Shown: positions 33,622-45,208 of the stretch, piece after piece
Numbering within the stretch: the first letter of the stretch is position 1
Layout: every line of letters starts with the position of its first letter
From: Leucogyrophana mollusca
Lineage: Eukaryota; Basidiomycota; Agaricomycetes; Boletales
NCBI GenBank assembly: GCA_021014945.1
Contig: MU266387.1
Span: 1-64,000 of the forward strand
Direction: 5' to 3'
Length of the DNA stretch: 64,000 bases
Made by a program: the position numbers and the translations under genes
Notes under the pieces: generated by a model
Told to the model about the DNA's origin: nothing
What the model saw: the letters and a program-made list of their open reading frames with translations, nothing else
Database searches by the model: none

Positions 33622-35019
33622 CTAATGCCTGAAGAGCTGCAATATGAACAAGCTCACATAATACTCGATCTCGAGCTACAGGCGAGGCGCATTGTATTGT
33701 TAGATCGAAGGGGAAACAGACTGCATCGGTAATTTGAGGACTTACGAAAAGGAAGGCGACTTTCCGAGGCCATAGGATGTTTAGCCCCACGGGGTTGTAG
33801 AGCTGCACGTTGAGATCCTCAATCAAGTGCTGCAACCGCTGCATTTCCTGCATGCCCGCTAAAGTTAAGAGTCAATTTCGCGCAGTGTCTCGGGCGAACA
33901 CACCTTCTCGTAATGAGAGCTCAAGAACAGCGACGATATTTGGAGTGTCACCACGGCTAGGAAATTATAGAGAAAGGAGTGTCGGACGCTGTGCGCTGAT
34001 ATTAGGATCTCGTTGATGTCGTTTATCGTCTCGAGAAACTGGGTCGGTGTTATCTGGTGAGCGTGTTTCAGTCAGGAGTCCAAAGCGTGGGGGGCAATGC
34101 GGGCGTACCCGACCGTCTAGTTCGATTGGGTATATGGATGAAAACTGTATAAGTTCGCCACCGCCGAAATCCCGTTCGATGCGCACTATTTCTCGGGGAT
34201 GGTGGACACCTATTTGCCCTGTTGGTAGAGACCCATAGGCTGCATCCGGGGGCGGTGGCCCAAAATAATATGAAGAATGGGGTATCAGTGGTCGTTTGCG
34301 GCTGTCCTCATGGGAAGAAGTGAGCAGAGCTGTCAGGAAGGTCAATAGCGATGCGGCACGCACGAGTTCTTCTGGAGAGTGGTGAAGTTTCTAGATGCCA
34401 GGGTGGAGTAGTTATCGGAGGCGAGGTGCTCGTTGTTGTCGAGAGGCGGATCGACGAGGTCCCAAGGCTGTGGCGAAGCAGCCCTGAACTCCAGGCGCAG
34501 ATGCTCCACCCTGTCCTTTCTAGGCGGCACAGTGCGCTTCTCGTCATTCGAAGCGGAGTGGCTGTCGTCTGCGGAGAGGTCATCGTCTCTCGAAAACGAC
34601 GCATCGTTCTCGAGAGGATGCCAATCGTCCGTCACGTCGACCTCTACGACCTCAAGCGTCACCTCCGCGTCCTGGTGCGGTATCGCGTCTCCGCTGGTGC
34701 TCTCGTTCGTCCCGACCCGAGTTAGCGGTGGACTCGGCGGCAGCTCGTCTGCTCGGAAATGTTTCGGGGGAGGTCTAATCTCATCGAGCTCCACGTGTTC
34801 TGTGCTGGGCGTCTCTTCATGTCCGTTGGGCATCGTGCCCCAGGACGGTGGTGGTGCGTCTTGTCGGTGGTGGGGTGGCGGGGAGAGGGTCGAGGAGCCG
34901 GACATGACTGAGGACGAGGAAAGGTCGGCGAGTGTTGTGGCTTCTGTGAAGGAAGAAGCGGGGGGAGGGTGTGTCTGGGATGACGGGTCATCGTGCATGG
35001 GAATGTCAAGAGATGTCAT
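33622..35019 (-). CDS. ERF4: Erf4/Golgin A7-type subunit of Ras palmitoyltransferase
   Basis: A protein of 384 aa from exons 35019-34364, 34301-34109, 34053-33904, 33847-33746 and 33675-33622. Erf4 is the ER partner of the DHHC palmitoyltransferase Erf2, which modifies Ras. The C-terminal ~150 residues are the Golgin A7/ERF4 domain: HHPREIVRIERDFGGGELIQ, FSSIYPIELDGRITPTQFLE, NDINEILISAHSVRHSF, SSHYEKEMQRLQ, YNPVGLNILWPRKVAFLFLE and IEYY. The N-terminal 215 residues are Ser/Pro/Asp-rich and disordered. The first intron (GTGCGT...GACAG) was chosen because it joins LQKNS to RKRPLIPHSSYYFGPPPPD as in related fungi. The start was set at MTSLDIPMHDD; upstream in-frame sequence to 35154 looks non-coding. 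Confidence 0.9.
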
Positions 35020-35502
35020 GACGGATGCATCGAGCCAAGAGGACTCAAGCAGGTGCGGTGACGGGGATCGCAATAAGTAAATGCGCAGGCTGTAGCTGAC
35101 TTGCACTACGCTCGAGCACTTTTTACTGGCCAATCGAGCTGGCTTCTGTACCACGCCTTGTCCGAGCTGTTAGCTGCAGAGCCTTCCGCGTGCTAATTCC
35201 GTGCAAGAAGAGCTTGAGGACGGTGTGGAAGGTCGTTTGGTTTGGTGAGACAAAACTCAAAACACATTTGGCAAGTATCGGTCCCGCCATTTCAACATTA
35301 TCTCATCTACGCACGCACGAGGTTCTCTCTCAAAAGCATTTCTATAAAGGCAATGTGTCGCAGACTATCTTTACATATGTGTGAATATATAATATCTGTA
35401 TGTGCGATTCGACATAACTTCGTCAATGATCATAACAGAGCACAAGGCCCTCGGAGAAACGCATGCAAAACATAGAAAAGAAACGGTGCGATGAATGGAT
35501 TC
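35020..35502. other. Intergenic spacer SSN6 to ERF4
   Basis: 483 bp with the ERF4 promoter and the SSN6 3' end. No other gene seen. Confidence 0.35.
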
Positions 35503-38500
35503 TTATGGTGTGGGATCTACTTTTTCGTGTGACCGCCCAGCGGAGGGAGGGGATGCTGTGGGTTTCGAAGGCGGGGAACCAGAGGTGGGATGCACCACTT
35601 CCGATAATCTCCCACGTGAAGGTGGTGTCATCGACCGGCGCGTGTCGATCACCATACGCTCGTCGATTGGCGAAGGCGCGGTCGACGCGGGCGATAACGT
35701 AGCAATGGGAGGAAGATTGACTGACGCATGCGAGGAGGAGTGTCCGATCGGACGAGGATGGGGGGGCAAAACAACTGACATCGGCGGTGGCGGCGAGCTC
35801 CCTTGCGAGTACCCATGCGGGCCTTCACCGTGCTCGCGCTCACGCTGGCGTGACTCAGGCGAACGAGAAGACGGCTGTGTGCGGAAGGGGATAGGAGAGG
35901 GGCGTGATGAGGGAACTGGTGTGTGTCTTCCTCCTGATGGAGAAGACGCACTTCGTTTTATCACATCTACCCTTGTGCGCTTGGTGTCCATCTCGTCAGG
36001 CGCGGGGCTGAGCGGCCGCTTGAGCGACGCAGAGCCTGAAGGGGGCGACGGCCGGCTGCGCGTTGACGAGACAGAGCCGCGGTGGGAAATGGTAGGGCGC
36101 GGCGACGTCACCGTGTGCCGGCTACCACTAGATGCGGTTGGAGAATGGTGCGGGTCCATTGACGGGGCAGGCATATCTGGTGCGCGATACTGCGACAGCA
36201 CGACGAGAGCATCAGCGACGCCTTCGTCGTAATCTTCGTCGACGACTCGGGATGGCGGGCGGGGTGTAGGACCAGTGGGAGAGGGCTGCATCGACCTGCT
36301 AGATGCCCCAGAGCCGTTCGAGCTCGTCTCCGGTCCTTCTTTCGCCGGGAACTGGCCAACTTTGAATGGTGCGAGGGGATGAGTGGACAGCCCATTGGAA
36401 TCTGCACGACCCTGCTCGTCCTTCGTCCTCCGTGTACGCTTCTTCCTTTCCCTCTTTGGCGCCTCCTGGGGAGCACCCCCAGACGCCGAAAGCGTCTCAG
36501 GATCCTTGTCCTTCGGACGCCTTCTGCGTTCCTTGGTCTCGGGCACAGGCGTTGGGCGTGGACTCTCAGACCCACGGGCGGTGCTTGCAACGTGGTGAGA
36601 AGGCACACGAGGAGCACCCTCGGGTGACCCCGCGAAACTCATGGACTGCCTCCGCTGATCGACCGGACCATCTCGATCATACTCCCTCGGATCCCTAGCA
36701 TCAAATCGCGCGGGATCATATCGCCAATGCCCATTCTCAGGCGGTGGGGGCCCTTGTGGCGGGGGGGATCGAGGGTGAGGTGGACCGCCAGGCGGTTTGG
36801 AATCCCAGAACGTACGCGAGGGGTGCGCCGAGCGAGGCGAGGTTTCCATCGGGCTCGGTGCACGGTGAGGGCCTGGTGAGCGAGAATGGTAGTATGGCTG
36901 CTGAGAGGGATGGGAGTGGTACTCTGTTCGGCCTCGACGTGGCTCACGCGACTCCCATTCACGATGGGGTTCTGGCGGTGGCCCGCGACGCTCCCAAGCG
37001 GCCTCTTGCTCGCTTGGTCGACCAGGTTCACGCGGGTATGAAGGCGGGGATCGCTGAGAGGAAACCGTGCTGGGCTGCGCAGGCCCGACGGCGTGGCGAT
37101 TGATGCCATAGTTCTGGAAGCCAGGACCTGGCGAGCGCGGGCGAGAGGTGTGTGGAGGAGGTGATGCTGACGTCGATGGGACTCGAAGAGGACGACCGAA
37201 ATATTCTTGGTGCTGCCCAGGGCCGTGCACGGGAGGATTGCGCAGGTCCTCCGTGGGGAGCTGCTGTTGGGGAACAGGGTGTTGGAGAAGTAGGTTTTGG
37301 TGGCCCACAGGGCCACGACTTGCGCCTTCACGCCCAGAGCCCGAAAATTCTCGATGATGGGGTGGACGGTCGACGTCCATGGGCGCGAGGGGCGTGTGCG
37401 AAGGTATATGGCGGCTCTCATCCAATACAACAGGAGGTGGAGGACCTCCTCTAAATGGACCAGGTGACGAACGACTAACAGGCGCGGGTGGTGGTGGTAA
37501 ATGAAGGTTCTCGCCTGGGGGACCTCGAGAATCAGTCCTGAACAGTGGGCGCGTCGATGTGGATTGGAGGAGGAGAGGGGGGCCGGTCAGCCCGGGTGGA
37601 GGTACAACGGCACTCGCGTATGCGGTAGGATGAACATCCTGCGGGCCGGGCGCAGCAGGCAGTTGACCACCGGTCGCCTGGGCGTTCTTGAGGAGTGAGA
37701 GGCGCTGCGAGATGACGTGGTTGCCGGGGTCCAGCTCGCTCGCTCGGGCGTAAGCATCGATGGCGTCCGAGATCTGATTGTTACAGCTTTCATAGAGAGA
37801 TCCAAGATCGAACCAGACCTCAGAAATGTAAGGGTTGATGCGGATAGCGCGAGAATAGGCGTCGAGCGCATCACGGAACTGATTGATTTGGAAATAGAGA
37901 ACGCCAATGGAACACCAGAAGGTGGGGTTACGCCCGTCACGGTAAACAGCTTGTTGATACGCCTCGTAAGCCTTGTTGTACTTCTGTCCTGCCATGTAGG
38001 CACGACCGAGAAGGTACCAGCTTTGAGCGTCAGAAGGATCTGGAGCAGTGTAAATAGAAGCATGAGGATGAATGAAGTTAATACTCACCAGCTTCGAGAC
38101 TCTTCGTCAAATATTGAATGGCCAGTTCTTGATTCTGGAACGACGAGCCATCCTGGTGATACAACCACCCAAGCTGCTGGAGAACCTTGGCGTGCCCAGG
38201 GTTATCAGCAACGACCCGCTCGTAAGCGTCCTTAGCGCGGACATGCTTCGAGGGGCATCAGCACATTTAATTGACGGCGGAGGATCGCAAACGACTTACG
38301 TCTTTCTGTTGCTCGTATACGTGTCCAATCTGAAACCAGATATCCGCGTGGGCGAGCGGACTCGGGGGGCTGCGGAGGATGCGATCGAAGCAGCTGAGGC
38401 TTTCATCGTACTTGCCCTGCTGCTTGTAGATAATGCCAAGACGAAAGAGTATTTCGTTCGCCTTGTCGAAGTCTAATTCTACACGACATGTTAGCACCAG

Positions 38501-39639
38501 CGTTCCTTTGGATACGCAAATAGGCCGACCTTTATCCATCTTGAGAACGGATGCGAACGCCTCCTCGGCATGATCCAAAGAACCATATCGGTCATATAGT
38601 ATGCCGATACCATACCAGAGCTTCGGATCCTCCTATGCACAGTGATGTGAGTACGATATAGAAGCAGTAGTGAAATTTACCCACGCATACCTTTGGGTTG
38701 GGCAACAAGTATAGTGCTTGCTGGTAAGCTGAGTACGCTTTCTGGAGATCATCTTGCATAAGATAGCAGTGACCTGCAGTGCATGTTGTCAGCAGCCGTG
38801 ATGACCGAGTCATAGATGAGACATACCGAGGGCACTCCATACTTCGCCATTGTCTTCCTGCAACTGGAGAACTCGTTGAAAGTACTCGACTGCCTAAAGT
38901 GGAAAGGTGACATCAGCATGGAGCCACGTGTGCGATCTCAGATTAGATCTAGGATAAGAAAATCGGCGCCCCGGCGAACGGATATCCTCGGAGGACATCG
39001 GCCTTCGGTACAAGATTGGCTTGAACTCTTTTTCCTCACCTTTGGATAGTTTTCCTTGATCCGAGCGATTCCCGCTACTTGAGTAAGCCCTGACAGGGAC
39101 ATCGGATTGTGCCGCAATGCATTTTCGTATGCTGTGATGGCATGTTCAAGGTCGCCCATTTGTTCCGCGACACGTCCTGGGAAAACAAGGGCAATTTAGC
39201 GACAGTGTTACTTCGGGAAAATGAGCCTTCAGCTACCAATCAAAAGCCACGTTTGTTCATTCGCCACTGCAAGTTTGTGGATTACGCTGGATGGAGACGG
39301 TGCGACGCCGTTTGCTGGCGGTGCATTTGCGACGACCACGGGTGATACAATCTGGGCGGAAGCGGTATGTGCGTGATTGGACCCGTTGGACATTCCGCCG
39401 GGAGTTGAAGGGAGAACTGCTGCGTTTCCGTTGAGATGGGGAGGCGGGTGGCTCGCTGGGTGTGGCGGGTGTGTGACGAGGGCATGAGGGTGAGGGTGAG
39501 GCGGGTCGTGCATGCGAACGTCCCGGTCAGACTGGCGAGGAATGTGTCTGTGGGACATTGTGGACGAGGGCGGAGACCCGCGTTGGGAGGGAAGTGCTGA
39601 GAGAGACGTTTGAAGCGAAGAGGGGGAAAAAGTCATCAA
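35503..39639 (-). CDS. SSN6: Ssn6/Cyc8-type TPR general corepressor
   Basis: About 1221 aa from exons 39639-39237, 39176-39040, 38893-38827, 38773-38691, 38632-38530, 38478-38300, 38245-38089 and 38039-35503. Ssn6 bridges DNA-binding repressors to Tup1. After a His/Pro-rich N-terminus, about ten TPR units run from residue ~125 to ~450 (TWLLIGRVAEQMGDLEHAIT, VWSALGHCYLMQDDLQKAYS, WYLLGRAYMAGQKYNKAYEA, VWFDLGSLYESCNNQISDAI). The last exon (2.5 kb) then encodes ~700 residues of Pro/Ser/Arg-rich disordered sequence with RRRPKDKD and RKKRTRRTKD basic patches. The TPR array is cut by seven introns while the tail has none. Two consecutive Met codons occur at the start; either could be used. Confidence 0.93.
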
Positions 39640-41260
39640 GAGTAAGAGGATTGTGATTTATATATATATTGAAAAAGGCTGCGAGAGAGGGGAGATCAGG
39701 GCCCATGCACCCCAGTCGCACGATCAAAGACGATCAACCAAAATCTTAGAAGCCCAAGATTGAATCTCGCGTTGTTGGACGTCTGATTTGAATTTGCACC
39801 GATATAATATTATGACACCCTTCTCGTCTCCAAACAAGCCGCGTGCCTCTTCTTTCCTTTTCCGGTTCGTTGCCGCTCTCCGTCGGCTACTTTTGCGCCA
39901 TCACGTTCCAGCACTGTCCGTTGTGCACATGTGGAGTCGAATGGAAACTGGCAGAAGCTTCTCCTATCTGGGACATAGCGTGAGTTAAAGAGCTTAACGG
40001 CCAACCCCTTTCTCTCAACAACAATCACGCTTTTTTCGTTTTCCTTGTTCAGCCTTGGCCCTTCTGCGACCGGTGCCCTTTGTGAATCATTACAGGAAGC
40101 TTGCAGGAAGCAGATGGTAGCGCACACCGAGGCTGCGCTCTTTTACGGCGGCGCCTACGCAGGTGCATGCCATCCCCAATACAAAGCCTAGGTCGGGAAT
40201 GCTTAGTCGAGGGTGGTGGTTATGTACATTTCCCTGAGCTCTCTGGCTGCGGTCGCTGTGTTCCAATATTGAAGGTGGGTTAAGAGGCTAATCCGCGTTT
40301 TGCCGTCGCCACCTCTTCGGTCCATTTACGGCACACCGCTTCCACTCTTCTGACGTGCAAGATCTCGGAGGCGATATTCCCCTTACAATCTGGTGTGTTC
40401 CAGTGCGCTGGGTCCGAATTTCCTTTTAGTCGTGATGTCAGTTCTGGACCACTTGCGTGCAATCGTGACCTGTATCCAGGGTCTCCTCTTTCCTTTTTAG
40501 GTCGAGATCGCGCTAAATTACCGTTCCAGGCACAGGTGTTATCCCATTCTCAGCCGGCGTTCAACCATCCAATCTTGAATCGTGTCAGCCGCAAATTAAT
40601 CGTTATGCAGGTTTGCTCCCTTCTATACATGGCAGCTCTCGATTGACTTCGCCAACCTTTTAGACCAACCCACTAACCTCCGTGCCCAGTTTTTTTTTTT
40701 CCCCGTCGAGTCACCGTACTAATGCTACGCTACGCTTGCGACGTTCGGCTACCTTGTAACACCGCACTGCACAGACAAATTGCACCTTCTGAATCGTAAC
40801 TCCACGTGCTCGGACCTTGTGTACCAGCGCACCCGCCGGATTATGCATGTTGCCAGCATATCGATAATTGATCAGCGATGTCAGACCTGGAACGCTTGGA
40901 GCCTCCTAGCGACTTTACGATGGCCTGTCTGATGGCGCTGATACATTTGGTGCAGTGTCCTCCACCGGCGTAGTGCTGGCACCTGTCCTGCCACAGAGGC
41001 GCTCAGTGCGGACTCTTCGGCCCACAAGTGGCCAGGACCCGTTTCCGTAGATCCCCGTCGAGCCTGCCGCGAACCCTGAGCTCCAAGGTGACGACCGCCC
41101 AATCTGGAGGCGGCTATGTATTCAATTTAGTAACGCTATCCCAGCTTCCATTTCCTCCGAGAAGCAAGACCTTACTGATCACGCGCCTCGATTACTCAAT
41201 TATGGACATATACCAGAATGAATGAGCGTTCCGCTGTCTTCGTTTGAAGAACCGCGTTAC
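39640..41260. other. Gene-poor upstream region of SSN6
   Basis: 1.6 kb with no recognised gene. It contains pyrimidine-rich stretches and a T9-C tract near 40690. It should hold the SSN6 promoter and 5' UTR. Confidence 0.35.
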
Positions 41261-42955
41261 CTAGCTAGCGTCGATAGCGGAATGAATGAACTTGATATCA
41301 CCGACGGAAGGAATGTGCTTTCCGTTCCGGTCGGTGAGATGTATCATTGTTCGGATGAGCTTGCGCAGAGCATTGATGTTAATGAATAAGGCGTGGACTG
41401 ATCCTGAATTGATCATGATCACCAGCGCTACGCTCCATGCCATCATGCGCAGCGCATCGATACGTCGTGGAGAACTGAGGTCTATGAAGCACTCAGATAT
41501 GCTGTGCCCCATCGCATGTGAAGGATCGCCAGGCTGATCGGACCGGCCACACGAGCGGCAAATGGAGCCAAGTCTGACAACAGACAGAAGAAAGGACGTA
41601 CGCACAGTCAAAAGAACAGCGTTCGTAACTTTTTTGCCGGAGCCGGGGGCTTCGTCTGGTAAGTATTCTCCACGGGAAATTGAAGTAAACGTGGAAATCA
41701 GTCAGGTTCAATCTTAAGGGGAGGGATCAGAATGAGTTTGACAGTTAGATACCCCCAAAAACAGTTCATGGGTTTGCGCATGCCGTGTAGGCGTCCGGTG
41801 AACAAGCGATGGTTGATGACCTGAGTGTGCTGATTGTGAGCGGTGATATACCGCTTCAGAGCGTTACCTACAGCACCCGCCCACATCTGCTGTGATATTT
41901 TGGCAACATAGCCAAACTCCGCGGATGATACAAGTATCCACGACGAGATGCCCACGGTGTGCCATGCCGCTTGTTCTTTATCTGTATTTTCACACCTGCG
42001 ATAGTTGCGACCTGTTTCCAGAGTAAACTATAAGTAGATTGATGATGGGGAAGAAGGTAAAAGTGCTTGCTCAGCAGACTAATATACCATGCGATGATGC
42101 GCACGTCCCGGCAATGTGGAGGCTCGCGTGTTATGAAACCCATTGACAGGTTCTCATACACCCCACGGCTTTCTTTTCGAGAAACATGGGCTCCCTGAAT
42201 ATTCAGCCAGTGACGGTAGAATGATGATTGCAGGCGTAATGTCGCCGCTGTGGATATGATACGACAGAAGGAATGATAGAAGAAGCTCATTACCGAACAT
42301 TGGCATTGGGAGAAGGCGGAGAACTGAATGCTCGTGTCCAATTCAACGCCTTCACCCAATGCCAAATGGACGAGCGGAAGGCCACTTACCATTGCCTTTA
42401 TCCAAAGGAACATCTCGTGCGCCTCGTGCCTGCCCAGGACCATGGAATGAGCCCGAGAATCAGGATTCAGGTGCGCGAGGGCCCTTTAGTTTAAAGGGGT
42501 TTGTATAGCGAGAACCACAGCGTGGTTGTTCCGAAGTTGTTTCTTCGAGCCTAAGAATAGGGGGAGAACATAGACGTCCCGACCATATCCGGCCTCAGGC
42601 CAGAGAAGTCCACGGGCTGAGTCTCAGAAGTCGGGGAGAACTGAAGTTCGACAGGCGTGGTAAGGGAAGATCCGTGATGAATGCAAAGACAGATACAAAA
42701 AGCCCATTGCATGAGATAGATTCTCAGTCTGCGTAAAGCGCCGAAGATCGATGGAGTTACAGCTGATGCGGCCACGAGATGAACATGTTGAGAGCCTTCG
42801 AAGGTCCAGCAGTTTGGTTGGAACTCGACATAGAACCTCTGTGACATTGCCTGATTTAGCCAGTACTCCTGTGAAATCGCTTGTTTGCTGATATTTGTCC
42901 CCGTCCTCTTATTTCTTTGGCCGTACTCGTGGCCGGTCGAACAGCAGCGAAGCAC
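41261..42955 (-). pseudogene. Possible relic of a multi-spanning membrane protein gene
   Basis: Three minus-strand stretches have hydrophobic, protein-like content but do not join into one clean model. They are 42955-42551 (NCWTFEGSQHVHLVAASAV, IFGALRRLRIY, LMQWAFCICLCIHH), 42443-41868 (RIIAWYISLLSKHFYLLPHH, SLLWKQVATIAGVKIQIKNK) and 41611-41261 (RIDALRMMAWSVALVIMINS). The first resembles the 'CW..EG...FSALRVYA' segment common in basidiomycete DUF6533/DUF6534-like seven-helix proteins. I could not find splice sites linking the parts, and a large palindrome interrupts the region. It may be a decayed copy or a fast-evolving functional gene. Low confidence. Confidence 0.25.
42300..42365. repeat. 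66-bp imperfect palindrome
   Basis: The left arm, beginning TTGGCATTGGGAGAAGGCG, is matched by the reverse complement of the right arm, beginning TTGGCATTGGGTGAAGGCG. About 23 of the first 27 positions pair. As a result both strands encode nearly the same peptide (LALGEG.EL...QF.AF.QCQ). The site could extrude a cruciform or form a hairpin RNA, and could be the remnant of a small inverted-repeat element. No flanking target-site duplication was recognised. Confidence 0.85.
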
Positions 42956-42963
42956 CAGTTACG

Positions 42964-43348
42964 ATGACTCGTAAGGACCTTTCTACACATACAAGCTAGT
43001 CATGCTTATCCAATGGCGATGGATCTAGGGGGTAACCAACGCGATATGGACCGAGCGAAGGCTCAAAAGAAGGCGGCGGCTCAGGCCAAGAAGCCGAAGG
43101 AAAGTGCTACCAGTCTCGCTAAGCGCAAGGAGGCGTGAGCAGCCAGCAATTTGTTGATGCAGGCAGAGCGGCTCACGGCTATTTTCTCCAGTGACGCAGA
43201 GATACTGAGAGCCAAGCAGAAGGCATGGACCAACTTTCCCATTTTTTGACGTGCGGGGTCAGTGTTCCGCTAACCTAACACCTGTCCACAGAAAAAGGAC
43301 GAAGAGAAAGCCGCAGCTGGAGCCGCATCGGGAGGCGGAGGTAAATAA
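42964..43348 (+). CDS. Small SERF/4F5-family protein
   Basis: A protein of 66 aa from exons 42964-42970, 43029-43134, 43192-43222 and 43292-43348. The start MTRGNQRDMDRAKAQKKAAA is the hallmark of the SERF/4F5 family, whose members are short, highly charged proteins that speed amyloid aggregation in other eukaryotes. The middle (SATSLAKRKEADAEILRAKQ) and the Lys/Ala/Gly-rich tail fit fungal members. The first coding exon is only 7 nt (ATGACTC). The third intron appears to start with GC (AAG|GCATGG...CACAG): no GT occurs before the in-frame stop at 43247, and splicing restores a typical C-terminus. If unspliced, the protein would end about ten residues earlier with an atypical tail. Confidence 0.8.
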
Positions 43349-45208
43349 CATCGGCTTTTGGGAGATCCTCCCTGTGACTCGGATTTTCTAAGTTGAGTGG
43401 GTCTGAAGGATCAACCGGTGGGAGTGCTTAGTTGATAATACGCATGCTTTCGCAATGCTCTCCAATGCAATCTGTTTTCCACCACTGTAGCTTTACTGCC
43501 ACGTGGAACATATTTTTGAGGGGAGGGGCTTGCATCAGATCGGCTGCAAGAGGGCCGGGTATTACCACAGGCTTGGCCTTACTTATAGGCCAGCTTGCAG
43601 ACTATGCACAGCTAGACCACACTGATACTCATGGAGTGAAAATAATTATTGTACGTACGCGCATCCCCGCTATCGACCACAAAGGAGAACAGAGTTCAAG
43701 AGCCTATCTGATCATCAGAATTCTCTACAGTCCAACAAGGACGATTATAGCATCTTGTCCGCTCCTGCTTGGTACCCGGACTTTGCGGAATGGATCTCAT
43801 GCTGATTGTGGCTTGATGATCACAAACGGAAAGTAGCGGTATCCATGAATGGATCGATGAGCGAACGTGAGGGGGAGTCATATGCACTCCCGGGCGTCTT
43901 CCCCACGGAGTATGTGGAATGTATGATTGGCAGAGAAGGGAAGTCACGTTTATTCGCCCCCCGAACGGGCCCCACTCTTGGGTATTCCCAGAATTGGATT
44001 AATCTAGAAGTGCATTCTGCGAGCCTATTCAGAGACTGTCGGAGGCAAAATGCTGGTGACTTACCGGCTGACGGAGGTCCCGCGAGGGCATGAAAGTGAA
44101 CCCAGGTGCCTAGTGATTTTTCTCATGATGCGGTGGTTAGCAACAACGTGCAAACCAAAAGACATACGCATCATGTCTTCATCATTTCCAACGATCAAAA
44201 GGAGGCATGGATCATCCCCGCTATCCCTGTAGGTTGTGAGGATGCAAGTCTGCTGCGCGGCTACCAAACCTGGATGATCTGGGCGATTCCTCGTCTTGGA
44301 TCACCAAGTGCATCAAAGATCTGGAGCCGATGCAACGAATCCTAAATAGGTCCGCCGGTTGCCTGAATACTAAACATCCAGACGATGCCACGATAGCCTA
44401 TAGGATATCTTTAGAGCGTTCACCTCTGGTGCCAACCTCGGCCTCGGCTCAGCTAAACTTGAGAAATCAATCAAAAGACGCGGACTTATAAACCCATTCG
44501 ACGAGCCCGACAGGAACTTTGCGCGGCGAGTCGGGGGTTCTCGGGTGTTCGAAGTCTTTGCACCCAGCTGGAAGGTAAGTTACCGTGTCCTGTCAAGGGA
44601 CTGACAAAGGCCATGCTATGCGGAGTGGGCTATTCGATGATGGCTCGTCTAGTGTATCAGCTGCGACTGTGCCTGCTTCAGGCAGCGTCAAACACGTCTA
44701 GAATATATCCCAGGGGAACTTGAAGATCCGGAGTGTATCCGTATCGGTCACAAATACCTTCAACAGTTGGTTGCCACTGCTTTGTATGCAGAATGAATGG
44801 CGGTGGGTTATAGGGCGTGAATTACGGGTTGCTCGTTGTGCCTTTTCAAACTTCCGAGATGGTCGGGAACCGACGGATTTTCGGCAGGTCGCATAAAACA
44901 AGCGGAGAAATGATATCAAGTAAGAAATGGTCTGGGGGAAGTCGTCAGACCACACGGCACAGGTGATCTGAGGCAATATACGAACTCACAAGTACATCAT
45001 GACATATACCATTTTCTTCGTCAGCCATATGCAATTCATGAAATCATAATTGTATCCGCCCATATGCAAATGCGTTCTATTACCGCTCGAAGCCACATGA
45101 AATTGATGCGCTCGTAAAAATTGAAGCTTGAAATTGAGTATGAGAGTCTATACGAGCGATCCGGTGTCCCGTAGATTTTTCGATTCGTGATGGCAGCGGA
45201 GGTAGCCG
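43349..45208. other. Gene-poor region with orphan exon-like segments
   Basis: 1.86 kb without a recognised gene. The most exon-like piece is plus-strand 44430-44575, which reads GLGSAKLEKSIKRRGLINPF and onward, and ends with a consensus donor (AAG|GTAAGT). Another reads HHVFIISNDQKEAWIIPAIP before a GTAGGT at ~44230. Their frames and borders do not combine into a gene, so these may be decayed exons. Nothing else recognised. Confidence 0.3.
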
